Program-made: the position numbers and the translations under genes | Shown here: one piece after another, positions 8,784 through 16,946 of the stretch | Layout of the letters: every line of letters starts with the position of its first letter | Numbering within the stretch: the first letter of the stretch is position 1 | Notes under the pieces: model-generated | Database searches by the model: none | The model's input: only the letters and a program-made list of their open reading frames with translations | Told to the model about the DNA's origin: nothing | Assembly: GCF_039822285.1 (NCBI RefSeq) | Contig: NZ_JBAJEY010000002.1 | Span: 414,452 to 478,451 of the forward strand | DNA from: Thiofaba sp039822285 | GTDB lineage: Bacteria; Pseudomonadota; Gammaproteobacteria; Halothiobacillales; Halothiobacillaceae | DNA: 64,000 bases | Reading direction: 5' to 3'

Positions 8784-9736
8784 ATCGCCCTCCGCTGCAG
8801 GCGCAGCTGCAGGAGCGTGCCCATCAGGATGATGGCGAACAGGACGAAGGCGATGGCGGCGGCAAAGCCCATGTTCCACCAGCGGAAGCCCTCCTGGTAC
8901 ATCAACAGCACCACCGAGAGCGTCGCGTTGGCCGGGCCCCCCTGGGTCATCACATACGGTTCGGCAAACAGCTGCAGGTAGCCGATCATGGTCATCAGGG
9001 CCACGAACAGGAAGGTCGGGGCCAGCAGCGGCAGGGTGATGTGGACAAACTGGGCCCAGGGACTCGCCCCATCGAGCCGCGCCGCCTCGTACAGCCGCTC
9101 CGGGATGGCCTGCAGCCCGGCAATGAAGATGATCATGTTGAAACCGAAATTCTTCCACGCCGCCATCAGGATGATGGCGGGCATGGCCCAGGTCGGATCG
9201 CCCAGCCAGTCAATCGGGTCGATGCCGAAGAAGCCGAGGAGCTGGTTCAAAAGGCCGGCCTCCGGATGGTAGAGCGCGCGCCAGACCACCGCCACCGCGA
9301 CCAGGGTGCTCACCACCGGGAGAAAATACACGGTGCGGAACAGCGTTTTACAGCAGGTCAGCCTGGCATTCACAAGGAGTGCCGCGGCCAGGCTCAGGGC
9401 CACCGACAGCGGCCCGCCGAGCAGGACGAAGTAGAGCGTGTTGGCGAGCGCGGTCCAGAACAGCGGGTGGTCGAGCAGCTGGCGGTAGTTCGCCAGGCCC
9501 ACCCAGCGCAGGGCGCTGGGATCGCCGATGGCGTAGATGTCGAAATCGGTGAAGGAGAGCAGCAGCGCGGCCAGGATGGGCAGGGCGAAGAACACCGCGA
9601 TCAGCCCCAGCGCGGGGGCGAGGAACCAGAAGGCGGGCGGCAAAAGCCTGCCCCTCTCCCCCCGGGGGAGCGGGGCAGGGGCGAGGGGCGCGGGCGTTGC
9701 AGGCGCCTCTGATGTGGAAGCCTTGGGGTGGTGCAT
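8780..9736 (-). CDS. Carbohydrate ABC transporter permease, MalF type
   Basis: Partner permease, about 318 residues. It has an N-terminal helix (FWFLAPALGLIAVFFALPIL), a typical CUT1 pattern (WVGLANYRQLLDHPLFWTAL) and the EAA loop (ERLYEAARLDGASPWAQFVH). Residues 16-30 (PLAPAPLPRGERG) translate a GC-rich repeat, so the N-terminal tail is probably repeat-derived. I start at the ATG at 9736 (GAGAGGG upstream); a GTG at 9742 is also in frame. Its binding-protein gene would normally sit directly upstream but is 2.7 kb away beyond mobile-element debris. Confidence 0.9.
   Translation of the reverse strand: MHHPKASTSEAPATPAPLAPAPLPRGERGRLLPPAFWFLAPALGLIAVFFALPILAALLLSFTDFDIYAIGDPSALRWVGLANYRQLLDHPLFWTALANTLYFVLLGGPLSVALSLAAALLVNARLTCCKTLFRTVYFLPVVSTLVAVAVVWRALYHPEAGLLNQLLGFFGIDPIDWLGDPTWAMPAIILMAAWKNFGFNMIIFIAGLQAIPERLYEAARLDGASPWAQFVHITLPLLAPTFLFVALMTMIGYLQLFAEPYVMTQGGPANATLSVVLLMYQEGFRWWNMGFAAAIAFVLFAIILMGTLLQLRLQRRAM
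9648..9690. repeat. GC-rich dyad repeat inside the MalF-like gene
   Basis: CCCCTCTCCCCCCGGGGGAG followed by GGGGCAGGGGCGAGGGG, in the opposite orientation to copy 1. It is translated in frame within the N-terminal cytoplasmic tail of the permease. Confidence 0.6.
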
Positions 9737-9740
9737 GTTC

Positions 9741-9778
9741 ACCCTCTCCCTCTCCCCAGCCCTCTTCCCTCAAGGGCT
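9741..9778. repeat. GC-rich dyad repeat just upstream of the MalF-like gene
   Basis: CCCTCTCCCTCTCCCCAGCC followed by CTTCCCTCAAGGG. It covers the ribosome-binding region of the permease gene on the minus strand. Confidence 0.6.
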
Positions 9779-9830
9779 ATCGTATGTACACATCTTCTGT
9801 ACCATGTCCGCGAGCAAGTCGCCACCCTAA

Positions 9831-10139
9831 GGGCACCTCGAAAAACCGTCACGAGCGGGCGGAGTGCAAGGAACTCCGCAGCGAATCCCCAGCACATACT
9901 TGCGCACTCACAGCACGCGGCGCAACACGATCCACCTCAGCCCCCAAAGTCGCGAAGTCGATGTACTTCTCCATGTCCACCAAGGGATCGCCCGGGCGGT
10001 CAATCTTCTCCTTGCGAAGTTCGGCAGCAAACAGGTCGGCCTTGATAGTGCTGCGACAGTTCATAGGGTGGCGTAAATCAAGGACTGGAAGGCAGCATCG
10101 TGCCCCTCAGAAGCAAGATCGGGGTTGTTCGAGGCGCCC
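9831..10139 (-). mobile_element. Internally deleted IS5-family element with both terminal inverted repeats
   Basis: A 309-bp unit bounded by GGGCACCTCGAAAAACC at 9831-9847 and GGTTGTTCGAGGCGCCC at 10123-10139, which are inverted repeats matching at 15 of 17 positions. CTAA precedes the left end, but I see no clean duplication on the right. Inside is only the N-terminal part of a transposase, so most of the IS has been lost. Its size and structure resemble a MITE derived from the parent IS. Confidence 0.65.
9849..10064 (-). pseudogene. IS5-family transposase, N-terminal remnant
   Basis: A 71-codon frame whose central part (ADLFAAELRKEKIDRPGDPL, then MEKYIDFATLGAEVDRVAPR) matches the N-terminus of IS5-type transposases as I know them (LFAAELREAKL..GD.L..LEKHVDFAALAAEIDRAAPR). 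The DDE catalytic region is absent, and the frame runs into unrelated residues before the left inverted repeat. Non-functional. Confidence 0.7.
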
Positions 10140-10158
10140 TTCTTCTGTGAATTCTTAC

Positions 10159-11496
10159 TCAATAACCATCCCCATGAATAACCATGTCTCGGTCAAAAAT
10201 CACAAAATCGTCGTCTTTGACTTTTTCTGAAATCCAATGAAAGACGGCTGTCGATCCATCTGTAAGCATTGCTCTTGGATGAAGGTGGAATCGCATATTG
10301 CGAATATGTTCGTTTTGAACAAGGCACTCACGATGATGGCCAATATCCGCATTATTATCGCCGTAAGTCTCGATGAGGATGCTTCGGATGTCATCAATTG
10401 TTGGAATGGACTCAAAAAGCACTGACAATCCCCACAACCCCACTGACCAGTATTCCTCTACGTGACCAACGTAAGCAGATGAATTCCATTCATCCTCTAG
10501 ATAGCGAGGATCAGAAATTTGGTCATAATATGGGTGCTCTTCGCCCTCGGTAAGGTATTTTCTCCTGTTCTTCTCCGCTTTCCAGTTGAAGTCTTCTTTT
10601 CTTACATCTCGAACAACCGTAAGCTCCGATAGCATGCGCCCAAAAAGCAAGACTCCAACGTATTTGTGGTCAGAATGGTAACGATTTGGTTTTAGGTTTA
10701 CTTTTCCGTTTAATTCCAGCATGGACTCTTTTAGTCCCTCTATGAGTGGTGCGTCGCTCAAGCACCTCGTCAGCTTTTCAAGGGCTTCATTCTGGCTGTA
10801 TCGCTTTCCCGTCGACTTGTAAATCGACCCATAGAAATCCGAGAGGGTAAGCTTGCTTCTTCCGAGGGTGTTGGCGATGTTTTCTATTACTGAAAGAGCT
10901 GCGGGGCTTCTTTGGAAGCTCTCCATAATGTCGACTAGTTTTTTGCAAGTCTCCGAAAAAAAACCTTCGCATAAGGCGTGGATTTTTTTCTCAATCTTGT
11001 CAAGCTGGATCTCGTGTTCTTTGATCTCGCTGTGATTTCCTTCCATCTTGGCGTCTCTGATAGACTCCAAGATATACTTCCTGGTTTCCATTAATAAAGA
11101 CGCTTCTCTGTCAACAGAGTAGCCAGTGTGTGTAATTTTATTTAACATCACGGCCAAATCAATAAAAGGCTGGGTTAGTTGATCCGATTTTTCTTCTAAA
11201 AACAAGTATGCATCACGCCGCTCTTCCCTTTTGCTTATATCTAGAGCAACTTTGGCAAGCACGATGGCAACAAACGATGCCGCTATCGATACTGGAACCC
11301 CCACCAACAAACCAAGGTAGTCTGATATGCCTGAAAGGTGGTTAATTGAAAAATCAGCGCCATTCGAGCCAAGAAGGCTTTTAATTCCTCCGATAATTCC
11401 TGTAGATCCCAAAAGAAATAATGCGCTGACGAGCAACAGAAGAAAAAAACTGGTCGCCAGCAGCAGCCAGAAATCTTTGATTATATTTTTATTCAT
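10159..11496 (-). CDS. Hypothetical protein with two N-terminal membrane segments
   Basis: 445 residues, not recognised. Two hydrophobic segments near the N-terminus (FWLLLATSFFLLLLVSALFLL and YLGLLVGVPVSIAASFVAIV) are followed by a long soluble, charged region with probable coiled coil around residues 90-180 (KREERRDAYLFLEEKSDQL; HEIQLDKIEKKIHAL). The rest has no motif I can name. Base composition is clearly A/T-richer than its neighbours and codon use is atypical (many AAA, ATT, TCT), so it was probably acquired horizontally. It lies between IS remnants within the split sugar operon. Function unknown; a phage- or defence-related cargo role is only a guess from context. Confidence 0.7.
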   Translation of the reverse strand: MNKNIIKDFWLLLATSFFLLLLVSALFLLGSTGIIGGIKSLLGSNGADFSINHLSGISDYLGLLVGVPVSIAASFVAIVLAKVALDISKREERRDAYLFLEEKSDQLTQPFIDLAVMLNKITHTGYSVDREASLLMETRKYILESIRDAKMEGNHSEIKEHEIQLDKIEKKIHALCEGFFSETCKKLVDIMESFQRSPAALSVIENIANTLGRSKLTLSDFYGSIYKSTGKRYSQNEALEKLTRCLSDAPLIEGLKESMLELNGKVNLKPNRYHSDHKYVGVLLFGRMLSELTVVRDVRKEDFNWKAEKNRRKYLTEGEEHPYYDQISDPRYLEDEWNSSAYVGHVEEYWSVGLWGLSVLFESIPTIDDIRSILIETYGDNNADIGHHRECLVQNEHIRNMRFHLHPRAMLTDGSTAVFHWISEKVKDDDFVIFDRDMVIHGDGY

Positions 11497-11538
11497 GCTT
11501 GCACCAGCATTGTTTGTCTGGAGACAGAATATTTTTCA

Positions 11539-12201
11539 TCAAACGAACCGCTTTGGCGAGGCTTCCCGATGGGGCTCCCCAGGTGGCCAGAAGCCCAGTT
11601 TTTCGAGAGGCCAATTGTAATGCTCGACGATGTAATGGGCCAGTATTGTACTGGTCCAGTACTTTTGGCACTCAGGATGGTCTTGGAGGAGCCATGGTAC
11701 TGGAGCGAGGAGGCCCTGGCCGGGGTGGAGCATGACGGTGTTGTAAGCGACGCACCACTCGGCAAGTTTTAGGTTGAAGGCGTGGATGGTGGTGAACAGC
11801 AGGTCCTCGTGCTCGTCCTCGAACGGCTCCTGCACGGTGCGGTTGAAGCGCTCGCCATCGGCGTTCATCGAAGGTCGAGGCGGGTAGATCCAAAAGCGTG
11901 TCAGGATATGGGGCATGGAAGTGCTTCTTGAACTCCGGGCCGTTGTCGGAGAGGACATAAAGCACACGAGGGGCGCTCATCGGCTGCTGGGGCTCCGAGA
12001 GGCGCCGCCAGGGCCGGGGCAGTCGCCTGGGTGGTCCTGCCCAGCAAGACCACCGCAAAGCCAATGCGGGAGACTGGATCGAAGAGCGAGAGGATGTAGC
12101 GCCGCACACCATCGAGCACCCACAGTGTCCACTGCCCAAAGAGTCATCGGTGCGGCACGCAGGCCTTTGGGTTTGCGCACCTTCTTGAGCGGTGAATCCG
12201 C
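11539..12201 (-). pseudogene. IS481-like integrase-core transposase, frameshifted remnant
   Basis: Pieces of one integrase-core protein lie in order in different frames: SPLKKVRKPKGLRAAPMTLW then AVDTV (about 12123-12195), GVRRYILSLFDPVSRIGFAV (from about 12113), RVLYVLSDNGPEFKKHF (about 11960), and NADGERFNRTVQEPFEDEHE followed by DLLFTT and HPECQKYWT (about 11870-11650). The D-N-G-x-E-F and E-R-F-N-R-T signatures are typical of the retroviral-type DDE fold. At least three frame changes make the gene dead. Confidence 0.75.
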
Positions 12202-12420
12202 GAAGAAATTGAGGTGCCGATAACGTTTGGTGAGTGTGTCGTGGACTGGGTGTTCCCCAGAGATGCCCACCACGTGCCAGGGCTCAGTGACACCCAAGGC
12301 AGCTTCGAACAGCTTGGCCTGCATGGCGTACAACCACTTCAACCGGACCCCTTGTGGGCCGTAAACTTGGGATAGGAAGCTGCTACCCACTCGAGATCCA
12401 AATAGAGCCTCCTCTGTCAT
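12202..12420 (-). pseudogene. ISL3-like transposase N-terminal fragment
   Basis: A short open stretch with LFEAALGVTEPWHVVGI and then HPVHDTLTKRYRHLNFF, resembling the N-terminus of ISL3-family transposases (LGLTPPW.V..., then a zinc-ribbon part with C..CPVHD....WRHLNFF). The residues between the two blocks, including most metal-binding cysteines, are missing. It joins the IS481-like remnant directly at about 12201 in the same frame. Moderate certainty because the fragment is short. Confidence 0.45.
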
Positions 12421-12467
12421 TAAATCCTTATGATCTCGAGGAACTTGACACTGATCATGTCCTGTCG

Positions 12468-13763
12468 TCATGGTTGACGATGCTCCAGCAACCAGCGGCG
12501 TTTTTCCAGGAGTCGATCGGTTTCGGCATCGAGGGTGCGCAACGCCTCCTCCTCGCTCGTAAGCCCCCGCGCGGCGCGTTCCGCCTGGCGCATGACCAGG
12601 CTCGCGATGCGCTCCCACTCCGGGATGGCCGGAACGCCGCGCACATGGGCAAGCTGCTGCCAGAAGGCCTCCACCCGCGGGGCCGTGTGCAGCCCGCCCT
12701 GCGTCCAGGCACGGGTGCGCACCGGCAGATCCCCCGTCTCGCGGTAGAAGGCAAGCTGCTGCTCGGGTTCGAGGAGGAAGGCGATGAGCGCCCGTGCCGC
12801 CTCCGGGTGCCGGCTGTCCGCACGCAGGGCCAGGCTCGCCCCGCCGGCGATGGATGCCCCAGGGTAGGGCGTGCCGTCCGGCACCGGCAGTGGTGCGGTG
12901 GCCCAGGCGCCTTGCAGCGCGTCGGGCAGGCGGCGCTCGAACTCACCGAGGTTCCACGGCCCGCTCACCAGAAAGGCGATGCGGCCGCGGGCGAAGGCCT
13001 GGTACACATTCCCGGCCGCGGCCTCACCTGCCACCTCGGCCAGGCCCTCGCGGAACAGGCGCAGGTAAAAGGCGAAGGCCGCGCGGAAGGCGGGAGCTCG
13101 GAAGTCGCCGTAGCGCCCCGCCTCGCGCAGCAGGTCGGCCTGTTGTTGCAGGCCCAGGGCGATGAGCGTCTGCCATTCGGTGAAGGGTAAGAGCAGGGGC
13201 GGGCGCCCGGTGATCGCCTTCACCCCGTGCAGGGCGGTGAGCCATTCACTCCAGGTGCGCGGCGGATGGTCGAAGCCGGCCTGTGCCAGTAGGTCGGCGC
13301 GGTAGTACAACAGGCGGGTGTCCACGTACCAGGGCAGCCCCCACAGCCGCCCGTCGATCCGGTTGGCGGCGAGCACGCCGGGGAAGATGTCGGCCTCCGC
13401 CTCGGCCGGCAGGGTGCCGTCCAGCGGGGCGAGGGCCTTGAGGGCATGGAGCTCCGGCAGCCAGGTGTTGCCGAGCTGGAAGACGTCCGGCAGGGTGCCG
13501 CCGACGTGGGCGGTGAGCAGCTTCTCGTGCGCCGCGCTCCAGGGGATCTGCTGCACCCGCACGCGGATGCCGGGGTGGCGGCGCTCGAACTCCGGCAGCA
13601 GGGCCTGCACCCGCTCGCCCTCGCTGCCCATAGCCCAGAAGTCGAGGGTCGTCGTTTCGGCCTCGTGCGCGCTGCAGCCGGCCAGCAGCATGGGCAGGAG
13701 GCAGGCGAGCAGGAGGGCAGGGAGGCGTCGGTGAGACACGATGTGAGGCGGCCAGCAAGACAT
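12468..13763 (-). CDS. Extracellular sugar-binding lipoprotein (ABC importer, family 1)
   Basis: Solute-binding protein of a CUT1 sugar importer, about 431 residues. The signal ends in LLAGCS, a good lipobox. Family patterns are LDFWAMGSEGERVQALLPEFERR, GTLPDVFQLGNTW, DGRLWGLPWYVDTRLLYYR, GRIAFLVSGPWNLGEF and the C-terminal LLEKRRWLLEHRQP. The start is uncertain: ATG at 13763 or GTG at 13739, the latter placing the signal at the extreme N-terminus. The protein looks complete; mobile DNA begins right at the stop (CCATGA). Its permeases are 2.7 kb downstream. It is divergent from plsC. Confidence 0.88.
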   Translation of the reverse strand: MSCWPPHIVSHRRLPALLLACLLPMLLAGCSAHEAETTTLDFWAMGSEGERVQALLPEFERRHPGIRVRVQQIPWSAAHEKLLTAHVGGTLPDVFQLGNTWLPELHALKALAPLDGTLPAEAEADIFPGVLAANRIDGRLWGLPWYVDTRLLYYRADLLAQAGFDHPPRTWSEWLTALHGVKAITGRPPLLLPFTEWQTLIALGLQQQADLLREAGRYGDFRAPAFRAAFAFYLRLFREGLAEVAGEAAAGNVYQAFARGRIAFLVSGPWNLGEFERRLPDALQGAWATAPLPVPDGTPYPGASIAGGASLALRADSRHPEAARALIAFLLEPEQQLAFYRETGDLPVRTRAWTQGGLHTAPRVEAFWQQLAHVRGVPAIPEWERIASLVMRQAERAARGLTSEEEALRTLDAETDRLLEKRRWLLEHRQP

Positions 13764-13880
13764 GCCGACAGCATTCACCCGCGCCATGAACGCCGTCAAG
13801 CCTGGCCGCCCGGTTCCTTGGCAAGTCGGGGCTCAAGGTGCCATGCTTCCCGCATCCTGGTCTCACCCTGCCGGCCTGCC

Positions 13881-14609
13881 GTGTCCACCATCACCCTCGC
13901 CCTCCGTTCCGCCCTGTTTGCCGTCGGTTTCTGGGTCAGCCTGCTGATCTACCTGCCGATCCTGCCGGTGGTGCAGTTCCTGCCCATGCACCAGCGTTTC
14001 CTCATCCTGCGTGGCTGGAACTGGATGGCGGTGCACTGGCTGCGTCTCACCTGTGGTGTGCGCTGGACGGTCGAGGGCACAGTGCCGGAGGGGGGGGGCG
14101 TGATCATCGCCAACCATCAGTCCACCTGGGAGACCCTGTTCCTGCCGCTGGTGGTGCGCGGACCGGTCTTCGTGCTCAAGCGCGAACTGCTGCGTGTACC
14201 GGTCTTCGGCTGGGGGCTGGCGCTGGCCCGCCCGATTGCCATCGACCGCGCGGCCGGGCGCGATGCGCTCAAGCAGATCCTGTCCCAGGGGCGCGAGCGC
14301 ATTGCTGAGGGACGTTGGGTCGTCATTTTCCCGGAGGGGACGCGCACCGCGCCGGGCCGCATCGAGAAGTTCAAGCCGGGTGGGGCCATGCTCGCCACCC
14401 AGAACGGGGCGCGGGTGGTGCCGATCGCACACAACGCCGGTTGCGCCTGGCCGCGCAAGGGTTTCATCAAGCGCCCGATGACCATCACCTTCCGTATCGG
14501 CCCGGTGATCGAAACCGAGGGAAGGGGGGCGAGCGAGGTGAACGCCGAGGTCGAGGCGTGGGTGCGGGCCCAGTTGGCGACCATGCCCTGCCCGGACCAG
14601 GGCGCCTGA
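13881..14609 (+). CDS. plsC: 1-acyl-sn-glycerol-3-phosphate acyltransferase family (PlsC)
   Basis: Membrane acyltransferase making phosphatidic acid from lysophosphatidic acid. N-terminal hydrophobic segment (ALFAVGFWVSLLIYLPIL), then NHQSTWE at about residue 75, a variant of the HX4D motif seen in this subgroup, and FPEGTRT at about 150, the phosphate-binding block. About 242 residues, normal for PlsC. The start must be GTG at 13881: no ATG precedes the first membrane segment in frame. Confidence 0.85.
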   Translation: MSTITLALRSALFAVGFWVSLLIYLPILPVVQFLPMHQRFLILRGWNWMAVHWLRLTCGVRWTVEGTVPEGGGVIIANHQSTWETLFLPLVVRGPVFVLKRELLRVPVFGWGLALARPIAIDRAAGRDALKQILSQGRERIAEGRWVVIFPEGTRTAPGRIEKFKPGGAMLATQNGARVVPIAHNAGCAWPRKGFIKRPMTITFRIGPVIETEGRGASEVNAEVEAWVRAQLATMPCPDQGA

Positions 14610-14650
14610 GGCCCCTGCGCCTGCGCAAGGGCATTTGTCGGAGGGGAATC

Positions 14651-15622
14651 ATGACCGATTTGTCGGGAACACATCGGGGGTCGCCGTCAGGCGAACCCGC
14701 AGGGGGCCGACCAGGGATGGTCGGCGTCCACCTGTACGAGCAGATCGGCGAGCGGATCGGCGAGGCGACCGGCCAGCCCTTCCGGCCGCGCCATTCGTTC
14801 AGCCGGGGCGGCGGCTGCATCAGCGAGGGGATCGTGCTGGAGGAAGGGGCGCGGCGTTACTTCGTCAAGCTCAATGCTGCCGGCCGCCTGCCGATGTTCG
14901 CGGCCGAGGCGGAGGGCCTGCGCGAGCTGGCCTCCGCCCGCGCCCTGCGCGTGCCCGAGCCCATCGTTTACGGCGAGGCTGGTGGGCAGTCTTTCCTGGT
15001 CCTGGAGTACCTGAACCTGGAAGGCCCCGATCGCCCGGACCGGCTGGGTGAGGGGTTGGCGGCCCTGCACAGCCATGCCGCCGGGCAGTACGGCCTGGCG
15101 CGGGACAACTTCATCGGCACCAGCGTCCAGCACAATACCCCCTCGGGCGACTGGCCCGGCTTCTGGATCCATTGCCGGCTGGAACCGCAGCTGGAGATGG
15201 CTGCACGCAGCGGGGCGGGCTGCGACCTGCTGGATCTCGGCGAGGCGCTGATGACCTGGCTGCCAGCCTTCTTCACCGACTACCGCCCCGTGCCCAGCCT
15301 GCTGCACGGCGACCTATGGGGGGGTAATTACGGTTACGTGTCGGACGGTGACGCCGGCGCGGGCGAGCCGGTGGTCTTCGACCCGGCCGTGTACTACGGC
15401 GACCGCGAGGCGGACATCGCCATGACCGAGCTGTTCGGCGGTTTCCCGCTGCGCTTCCGCCATGCCTACGAGGCGATCTGGCCACTCGATCCGGGCTACG
15501 GGGTGCGTCGCCAGCTCTACAACCTCTACCACGTGCTCAATCACTTCAACCTGTTCGGGGGCGGCTACGCCGAGCAGGCGAACCGCATCATGCGCAGGCT
15601 GTTGAGCGAGGTGCGCGGATGA
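14651..15622 (+). CDS. Fructosamine kinase family protein
   Basis: Member of the fructosamine-3-kinase / ketosamine kinase family, which phosphorylate sugar adducts on protein amines so that they come off (protein deglycation). Patterns: HSFSRGGGCISEG (nucleotide loop), RRYFVKLN with the ATP-binding Lys, FIGTSVQHN, LLHGDLWGGN (catalytic loop) and VVFDPAVYYGDREADIAM (metal-binding Asp). I start at 14651, which has AGGGG six bases upstream; the ATG at 14717 would match the usual N-terminus more closely. The gene overlaps pgeF by 4 bp. Confidence 0.85.
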   Translation: MTDLSGTHRGSPSGEPAGGRPGMVGVHLYEQIGERIGEATGQPFRPRHSFSRGGGCISEGIVLEEGARRYFVKLNAAGRLPMFAAEAEGLRELASARALRVPEPIVYGEAGGQSFLVLEYLNLEGPDRPDRLGEGLAALHSHAAGQYGLARDNFIGTSVQHNTPSGDWPGFWIHCRLEPQLEMAARSGAGCDLLDLGEALMTWLPAFFTDYRPVPSLLHGDLWGGNYGYVSDGDAGAGEPVVFDPAVYYGDREADIAMTELFGGFPLRFRHAYEAIWPLDPGYGVRRQLYNLYHVLNHFNLFGGGYAEQANRIMRRLLSEVRG

Positions 15623-16350
15623 CCCTCCCCCTCATCATCCCCGACTGGGCCGTGCTGCCCGGGGTGCGCGCGGTGGTCACCACCCGCGTCGGCGGGGTCA
15701 GCCAGGCGCCTTTCGACACCTTCAACCTCGCCACCCACGTCGGCGACGACCCCTGCGCGGTGGGGGAGAACCGCCGCCTGCTGCGCGAGGCGCTGAGCCT
15801 TCCGGCGGAACCCCTCTGGCTGGACCAGGTCCATGGCACGGCGGTGTGCGATGCCACGATGACCGGGGGCTGCTTCGACGCAGCCTTCGCCGACCGGCCC
15901 GGTGTGGTGCTGGCCGTGCTCACCGCCGACTGCCTGCCGGTGTTTTTCGCAAGCAGTGATGGGCGCGAGATCGGCGTGGCCCATGCCGGCTGGCGGGGGC
16001 TGGCGGCGGGGGTGCTGGAGGCCGTGCTGGACCGCTTCGCTGCCCCGCCCGGCGCGATCCGGGCCTGGCTCGGCCCCGCCATCGGACCTTCGGCCTTCGA
16101 GGTGGGGGAGGAGGTGCGGGCGGCCTTCCTCGCCCATGCGCCCGAGGCGGCGGCAGCCTTCGTGCCGACGCATCCCGGCCACTGGCTCGCCGACCTCTTC
16201 CTGCTCGCACGTCAGCGGCTGGCGGCGCGTGGGGTGCACGCCGTCACAGGCGGGGGGCTGTGCACGGTGAGCGACCCTGCGCGTTTCTACTCCTACCGGC
16301 GCGACGGTGTCACTGGACGCATGGCCAGCCTGATCTGGCGTGATTCATGA
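15619..16350 (+). CDS. pgeF: YfiH/PgeF family (DUF152) protein
   Basis: 243-residue member of the multicopper-oxidase-related YfiH family, reported both as a purine nucleoside phosphorylase/adenosine deaminase-like enzyme and as a peptidoglycan-editing factor. Signature residues are visible: DQVHG, TADCLPVFF with the zinc Cys, HAGWRG with the zinc His, and GPAIGP. It begins with ATG inside the stop of the upstream kinase gene (ATGA), so the two are coupled. Which of the proposed activities applies cannot be judged from sequence. Confidence 0.88.
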   Translation: MTLPLIIPDWAVLPGVRAVVTTRVGGVSQAPFDTFNLATHVGDDPCAVGENRRLLREALSLPAEPLWLDQVHGTAVCDATMTGGCFDAAFADRPGVVLAVLTADCLPVFFASSDGREIGVAHAGWRGLAAGVLEAVLDRFAAPPGAIRAWLGPAIGPSAFEVGEEVRAAFLAHAPEAAAAFVPTHPGHWLADLFLLARQRLAARGVHAVTGGGLCTVSDPARFYSYRRDGVTGRMASLIWRDS

Positions 16351-16411
16351 ACATGCAACCCGTTTGTGTATGATCCGGGTGTTTAACGGTTTCTGATGGG
16401 AAAGATGGACG

Positions 16412-16945
16412 ATGACTGAGAACACGCAGAACGGCTGGAAACTGCTGACCCTGGTCGGCCCCGACCGTGCCGGCATCGTCGCCGAGGTGTCCCGCGTGCT
16501 GTATGGCGCCGGGGCGGAGCTGGGCGAGGCCTCGATGATGCGCCTTGGGGGGGTGTTCACCATCATGCTGATGGTGCGCCTGCCGGAGAATGTCGCGGAT
16601 CTCAAGGGCCTGCTGGAGTCCGTGCGCAACGAGTTCAAGCTGCGCGTGCACGTGGATGAGGTCGGTGCCGGGCTGCACCGGCATGTCGATCCCGATGTGC
16701 GGATCACCGTGCACGGCGCCGACCGTGCCGGCATCGTCGCCGAGGTGACCGGCGCCCTGGCGCGGGCCGGGCTCAACATCCTCGACCTGCGTTCCGACGT
16801 GGCCGGCAGCCGCGAGCAGCCCATCTACATCATGACCATCGAGGGGGTGGCCCAGCAGGGCTATGAGGCGCTGGAGAGCGCCCTGGCGGGCCTGCCCAAG
16901 GACATCCGCGTCACCTTGAGCCCAGTCGACATCGTCAGGGGTTGA
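16412..16945 (+). CDS. Tandem ACT-domain protein, GcvR-like
   Basis: 177 residues consisting of two ACT repeats: WKLLTLVGPDRAGIVAEVSR at residues 9-28 and VRITVHGADRAGIVAEVTGA in the second half. This is the architecture of GcvR, which antagonises GcvA in control of glycine cleavage. No gcv genes are nearby. A possible -10 element TATGAT lies at 16369-16374 in the 61-bp gap after pgeF. def follows after one base. Confidence 0.75.
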   Translation: MTENTQNGWKLLTLVGPDRAGIVAEVSRVLYGAGAELGEASMMRLGGVFTIMLMVRLPENVADLKGLLESVRNEFKLRVHVDEVGAGLHRHVDPDVRITVHGADRAGIVAEVTGALARAGLNILDLRSDVAGSREQPIYIMTIEGVAQQGYEALESALAGLPKDIRVTLSPVDIVRG

Positions 16946-16946
16946 G

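Noticed and set aside
7872..8981. Open frame antisense to the permease genes
   Set aside because: Gln/Gly/His-rich mirror of two clear ABC permeases.
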